Source of the DNA: Paraburkholderia silvatlantica
GTDB lineage: Bacteria > Pseudomonadota > Gammaproteobacteria > Burkholderiales > Burkholderiaceae
Assembly (NCBI RefSeq): GCF_003096715.1
Contig: NZ_QEOL01000024.1
Span: 1 to 64,000 of the forward strand
Length of the DNA stretch: 64,000 nt
Reading direction: 5' to 3'
Of the stretch, positions 60,512 to 64,000 are shown piece after piece. How positions within the stretch are numbered: the stretch's first letter is position 1; every line of letters starts with the position of its first letter. The notes beneath the pieces are model-generated. The model saw only the letters and a list, made by a program, of their open reading frames with translations. It was not told the origin of the DNA and ran no database searches. The position numbers were made by a program, and so were the translations under genes.

Positions 60512-61060
60512 TCAGAAAAGCACACTCAGGTTATGGGAAGTGAGCACCGCCTGGTCCAGCGTGATCTCACGGTTACACACCTGCCAGCCTTGCGCGCCCT
60601 CCACGCGGCGCACGCGGTCGATGCGGCGGCCCACATAGAACGTCTCGTCGCGTTCCTTCTGCGAACGGTAGAGCGCGTAGTTCACCTGTGCTTCGTACTC
60701 GCCGGGCGTTTCGGTGGTGAACGCCCGCAGATTCGTCACGAGATGGCGCGTGCGCGAAGGCGGTTCTTCCGCCCACGCCATGCCGGTTTCGAGGCGCGCC
60801 ACGCGGCGTTCGAGCTGGAAATGCGTGTCGTTGAAGATCCACGTGGTGGGTGGCTGCACGCCGCGCCGACGGTCGCGCGTTTGCGCGTTGACGGTCGTGC
60901 GCATGGTGTAGCGGATGTCCTTCGACATGAGGTCGAGCCATGCGCGAAAGCGCCAGCCGTCGAGCAGCGCCGCTTCGTCAAAGAGGAACTGCCCGATTTC
61001 GTGATGCAGTTCGAGACCCACGCGCGTGGGCGTGAAAACCGGTTCGGCGGCTTCGCTCAT
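60512..61060 (-). CDS. hcaF: Phenylpropionate/cinnamate dioxygenase beta subunit (HcaF)
   Basis: A 182-residue beta subunit of a ring-hydroxylating dioxygenase, with the SnoaL-like fold: EIGQFLFDEAALLDGWRFRAWLDLMSKDIRYTMRT, THFQLERRVARLETGMAWAEEPPSRTRHLVTNLRA and FYVGRRIDRVRR. It supports the catalytic alpha subunit and has no metal of its own. Its start overlaps the hcaE stop by 4 bases, so the two subunits are co-translated. Confidence 0.9.
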   Translation of the reverse strand: MSEAAEPVFTPTRVGLELHHEIGQFLFDEAALLDGWRFRAWLDLMSKDIRYTMRTTVNAQTRDRRRGVQPPTTWIFNDTHFQLERRVARLETGMAWAEEPPSRTRHLVTNLRAFTTETPGEYEAQVNYALYRSQKERDETFYVGRRIDRVRRVEGAQGWQVCNREITLDQAVLTSHNLSVLF

Positions 61061-62412
61061 TTGAGCACCTCCGCTTCGTAGCGCGCGGTACGCTCGTTCA
61101 CTTCGTCCCACGTTTCGGCAATCAGCAGGTCTGCCCAGCGTCGGTACATGCCGCGCGCAGCGGTCTCCGAGAAAATGTAGTTCGTCATGCCAGGTATGCC
61201 GTCTTCGCGCATGCGCTCGTTGCCGAGACCCATTTCGAGACAAAGTTTCGTTTTTCGCGCGCGGCTGCCGCGCAACACTTTCTGCACTTCGGCCCAGTTT
61301 TCCGAGTCGTCCTGTTCGAGAAATCCTGCGGGTCCGAACGCGCGCGTCGCGCTGCGCTCGAACGCGGCCTTGACCTCGTCGGAAGCGGCTTTGTCGGCGA
61401 TACAGAACGCCCACACCTCCACCTGGTTCGGCCCGCGCGGATGCCAGACGCGCAGCGTGGCCGTGCCGTTGAGCCAGGAAAGCGTGGGGAACATGTTGTT
61501 GTGGCCCGCGAGACGCATCGCGCGCACCTTGCCGAGGCGCGCTTCGGCTTCGCCATAGGTGTCGCGGAAGTACTGCGAGACTTCGCCGTCCACCCACACG
61601 TTCGCGTCGGGCTGCTCCGTGAAGAAGAAGCCGCTGCCATGGCCCGCCTGGCCATACTGCAGCGCGCCCTTCGCGGTCTCCCATACAGGGCGCGCCGTTT
61701 GACCCGCGCCCAGCGCCTTGTCGGCTGTGCCTTCCTTCGCGCCGAGCACTTCGATGGCCGACGCGTGCGTGAAGAGCGCGTGATACTGATCGCTCGCGAA
61801 CTGCTCCGCCGGGAATTTCCAGTTGCAGTCGATCACCCACTTGTGCACGCCGCCCACGATCTCGGTGCCGCCTTCGCGGCGGTCGAGCACGCCGTCCAGA
61901 TACCAGGCGATGTCGCCCATATAGGCTTCGAGGTCGGGCGCGTTCGCGTCCCAGTTGCCGAACACGAGGCCCTTGTACACGGCCACGCGCGTGACTTCCT
62001 GCAAGCCCCATTGCTCCTTGCACAGGCCCTGCGGATAGGCGCGCGGTTCGAGCGGCACGTCGATGAGCGCGCCGTCCACGCCATACGACCAGCCGTGATA
62101 CGGGCACGTGAACGCGCGCGTGTTGCCGCAATCGGCGTGGCTCACGCGCATCGAGCGATGGCGGCACTGGTTGAGGAAGGCCTTGATCGAGCCGTCCTTC
62201 TGGCGCACCACGACGATGGGGTCTTCGCCCATGTAGGTATTGAAAAAGTCGCCGGCTTTCGGTATTTGACTGACGTGAGCGAGAAAGAGCCAGCAGCGGC
62301 CGAAAATACGCTCGAGTTCGAGCGCGTAGATGTCGGGGTCGGTATAGATCGACGACGTGACGCGGCCATTCTGCGCGTCGACGAGTGCATCGATGTCGAT
62401 GATTGCGGACAT
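61057..62412 (-). CDS. hcaE: Phenylpropionate/cinnamate dioxygenase alpha subunit (HcaE)
   Basis: A 451-residue catalytic subunit. The Rieske ligands are Cys83-x-His85 and Cys103-x2-His106 (NQCRHRSMRV, FTCPYHGWSYG), and the mononuclear iron ligands include His211 and His216 in SDQYHALFTHAS. It adds both atoms of O2 to the aromatic ring of 3-phenylpropionate or cinnamate, giving the cis-dihydrodiol. Other aromatic substrates are possible, as the family is broad. The start at 62412 is preceded by GGAGGAGACTCGC. Divergent from hcaR. Confidence 0.9.
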   Translation of the reverse strand: MSAIIDIDALVDAQNGRVTSSIYTDPDIYALELERIFGRCWLFLAHVSQIPKAGDFFNTYMGEDPIVVVRQKDGSIKAFLNQCRHRSMRVSHADCGNTRAFTCPYHGWSYGVDGALIDVPLEPRAYPQGLCKEQWGLQEVTRVAVYKGLVFGNWDANAPDLEAYMGDIAWYLDGVLDRREGGTEIVGGVHKWVIDCNWKFPAEQFASDQYHALFTHASAIEVLGAKEGTADKALGAGQTARPVWETAKGALQYGQAGHGSGFFFTEQPDANVWVDGEVSQYFRDTYGEAEARLGKVRAMRLAGHNNMFPTLSWLNGTATLRVWHPRGPNQVEVWAFCIADKAASDEVKAAFERSATRAFGPAGFLEQDDSENWAEVQKVLRGSRARKTKLCLEMGLGNERMREDGIPGMTNYIFSETAARGMYRRWADLLIAETWDEVNERTARYEAEVLK

Positions 62413-62517
62413 GCGAGTCTCCTCCGTGGGAGCATTCCCCTTTTGGCGGAGAACGCAGACGGATGATCGTTGCTCGCTTTGCCGTTGTGAAATATTTTGT
62501 TTGTTGCCACTAAGACT

Positions 62518-62534
62518 TCGAAACGATAATTCGA
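62518..62534. promoter_or_regulatory. Candidate operator near hcaR start
   Basis: A perfect inverted repeat TCGAA-N7-TTCGA, just upstream of the hcaR start codon in the divergent region. LysR proteins often bind such sites to control themselves. Weak evidence, from symmetry and position only. Confidence 0.3.
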
Positions 62535-62536
62535 GC

Positions 62537-63415
62537 ATGGAACTGAGACACCTGCGCTACTTCATTGCCGTTGCCGACGAGCTGAGCTTCACGCGCGCGG
62601 CGCAGCGCCTGCATACGGCGCAGCCATCGCTGAGCCAGCAGATCCGCAATCTCGAAGACGAAGTGGGCACGCCGCTCTTCGAGCGCACGCGCCGCAAGGT
62701 GGAATTGACCGACGCCGGCAAGGTGTTCCTCGCCGAGGCGCGCCTCGTGGTGGCCCAGGCCGATCGCGCGGTGGCGCGTGCACGCCAGGTGGGGCAGGGG
62801 CGCGCGACGGTGACGATCGGCTTCGTGCCTGCCGCGGAGATCCGGGTTTTCCCGATGATCTTGCCGCGTTTGCGTTTGCGCTTTCCCGAGGTGAATGTCG
62901 AGTTGCGCAGCCTGCCGACGGCCGAGCAGGAAGAGGCGCTGCTGCGCGGCGATATCGACGTGGCGTTCATGCGCCGGCCCGTCGTCTCGCCTGAATTGCG
63001 CAGCGAAGTCGTGCTCACCGAGCCGCTCGTGGTGGTGCTGCCGGGCACTCATCCGCTCGCGAAGCAAAAGCGCATCGCACCGGCGCAACTGAGCGGCGAG
63101 CCGTTCATCAGCACGCATCCGCAGTTCTCGGGGCAGGTGCACAGCGTCGTCGAGGCGTATTGCGAGGCGCACGGCATTCAGCGCAAGGTGGCGCAGGTCG
63201 CGACCAATATTCTGCTCAATCTGAATCTGGTGGGGATGGGGCTCGGCTACGCGCTCCTGCCCGCGTATGTCTCGTCGCTCACGAGCAGGGCGATCTGCAC
63301 GCGCGCGCTCGAAGGCGAGCCGCCCACCATCGACTTGCTGATGGTGTCGCGCAAAGAGCCGCATTCAGCGGAGCTCGAAGCGTTGTTCGAACTCGTGCGC
63401 GAGAGCGAGGCTTAA
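62537..63415 (+). CDS. hcaR: LysR-family regulator HcaR
   Basis: A 292-residue LysR activator. The HTH is MELRHLRYFIAVADELSFTR, AAQRLHTAQPSLSQQIRNLE, DEVGTPLFERTRRKVELTDA. The effector domain follows, with VTIGFVPAAEIRVFPMILPRL and LVGMGLGYALLPAYV. It is divergent from hcaE as in E. coli, where HcaR activates the operon with phenylpropionate or cinnamate. Its stop overlaps the convergent IclR gene by 4 bases. Confidence 0.88.
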   Translation: MELRHLRYFIAVADELSFTRAAQRLHTAQPSLSQQIRNLEDEVGTPLFERTRRKVELTDAGKVFLAEARLVVAQADRAVARARQVGQGRATVTIGFVPAAEIRVFPMILPRLRLRFPEVNVELRSLPTAEQEEALLRGDIDVAFMRRPVVSPELRSEVVLTEPLVVVLPGTHPLAKQKRIAPAQLSGEPFISTHPQFSGQVHSVVEAYCEAHGIQRKVAQVATNILLNLNLVGMGLGYALLPAYVSSLTSRAICTRALEGEPPTIDLLMVSRKEPHSAELEALFELVRESEA

Positions 63416-64000
63416 CGCTTGGTGTTTTCCTCCTGCGCCTCCAGCGCCGCCACCATTTCCTGCGCGGCGCGCTGCAACTCGGGCACGAAGCGGCGCACCG
63501 CCTCCGCCGGATGGATGGCCTGCTCCAGGTAGATCACGTTCAGGCTCGCGAGCACGCGCCCGTGGGCCTCGATGGCCGTTGCGAGCGCACCGATCTTGCG
63601 CTGGTCCGCCCAGTCGCCGTGGTTCGAGCCGAAGCCGTCTGCGCGGGTCTGGCGCACGAGATTGCGGATATAGGCCTTGTCGCCAGCCAGCTTTTGCTGC
63701 TGCTCGCCACCCGCCCCCGCGCGCAATAGTTCGAGGATGTCTTCGCGCTCCGCCTCGGGGCACATCGCGAAGTACACGCGGCCGGCCGCCGTGAGCAGGA
63801 TCGGCAGGCGGCGGCCCACCATCGCGCGGTGAAACGAAAGCGGGCTGAAGCGGTGCGTGGTCTCGCGTATCACCATGGAGTCGCCATCGGGCGTCGTGAG
63901 GTCCGATGGCCATACGGTGCGCTGGAGCATTTGCGCCATGATCGGCGGCGCGATGGTCGCGATCAGCTCGTCGTCGGTGAAGCCTTCGCTCAGGCCGCGC
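63412..64000 (-). CDS. IclR-family regulator, MhpR-like, 5' part beyond the window
   Basis: The C-terminal 195 residues or so of an IclR-family effector domain. It is open to the window edge (RGLSEGFTDDELIATIAPPI, then MAQMLQRTVWPSDLTTPDGD), with RAMVGRRLPILLTAAGRVYFAMCPEAEREDILELL, DGFGSNHGDWADQRKIGALA and SLNVIYLEQAIHPAEAVRRF. The HTH lies outside. The pattern fits MhpR, activator of the 3-(hydroxyphenyl)propionate meta-cleavage genes, which act after hca. That is consistent with its place beside hca, but the identification is tentative. Confidence 0.75.
   Translation of the reverse strand, partial: RGLSEGFTDDELIATIAPPIMAQMLQRTVWPSDLTTPDGDSMVIRETTHRFSPLSFHRAMVGRRLPILLTAAGRVYFAMCPEAEREDILELLRAGAGGEQQQKLAGDKAYIRNLVRQTRADGFGSNHGDWADQRKIGALATAIEAHGRVLASLNVIYLEQAIHPAEAVRRFVPELQRAAQEMVAALEAQEENTKR

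Overview
The window looks like chromosomal DNA of a GC-rich betaproteobacterium of the Burkholderiaceae, most plausibly Paraburkholderia, Caballeronia or Burkholderia. The basis is the strong GC bias, the protein families, and the mix of aromatic catabolism, MarR/LysR/AraC regulators and efflux genes. This is an inference from gene content; there is no rRNA or other decisive taxonomic marker. Genes are dense on both strands. One tRNA, tRNA-Val(GAC), is present. I see no CRISPR array or prophage.

Layout. 1-1260: end of an IS5-like element (transposase N-terminus only) beside an AT-richer hypothetical gene that stops at the inferred IS edge. 1313-5027: secreted FKBP isomerase and a very large MscS-type channel. 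5454-9142: MFS carrier, ketopantoate-reductase-like enzyme and class II aldolase, with a divergent MarR. 9236-14959: homoprotocatechuate meta-cleavage operon hpaG1-G2-E-D-F-H with divergent hpaR; hpaI is absent. 15059-16298: thioredoxin, then a gene-poor region with short dispersed repeats and terminator-like palindromes. 16347-20903: YcaQ-type protein, CNB-flavoprotein oxidoreductase, DedA-rhodanese fusion and a small hypothetical protein. 21371-27502: PAS chemoreceptor, three DnaA-box pairs with fixed geometry, a Fur-like box, and an iron-uptake operon (TonB receptor, PiuC hydroxylase, PepSY protein). 27562-30608: orphan CobF, LysE exporter, AraC regulator and GNAT enzyme. 30811-35912: five-gene chemosensory-like operon.

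35976-41266: YdeP-type molybdopterin oxidoreductase with a divergent MocR regulator, a small winged-helix protein and a LysR regulator. 41351-46030: MarR plus an EmrA-EmrB-NodT tripartite efflux system. 46060-49513: AraC, CxxC AhpD-like protein, thiolase and a second, related MarR. 49649-57466: TAXI-type binding protein, DUF3300, DUF2950, SYLF lipoprotein, TsuA/YedE-type transporter and a second chemoreceptor. 57961-58034: tRNA-Val. 58122-64000: hcaEFCBD phenylpropionate/cinnamate dioxygenase cluster with divergent hcaR, and the 3' part of an IclR regulator of MhpR type cut by the window end.

The most unusual item is the 30811-35912 operon. It encodes a membrane-anchored CheA-like kinase (sensor, HAMP, PAS, Hpt, ATPase) with no CheW-like domain, a mini-MCP signalling hairpin, two CheX/CheC-type phosphatase candidates ending in the same GELELF tail, and a CheY. 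Other signals worth testing are a 14-bp palindrome repeated at three promoters near the two related MarR genes, the three DnaA-box pairs, and a family of about 23-bp intergenic repeats.
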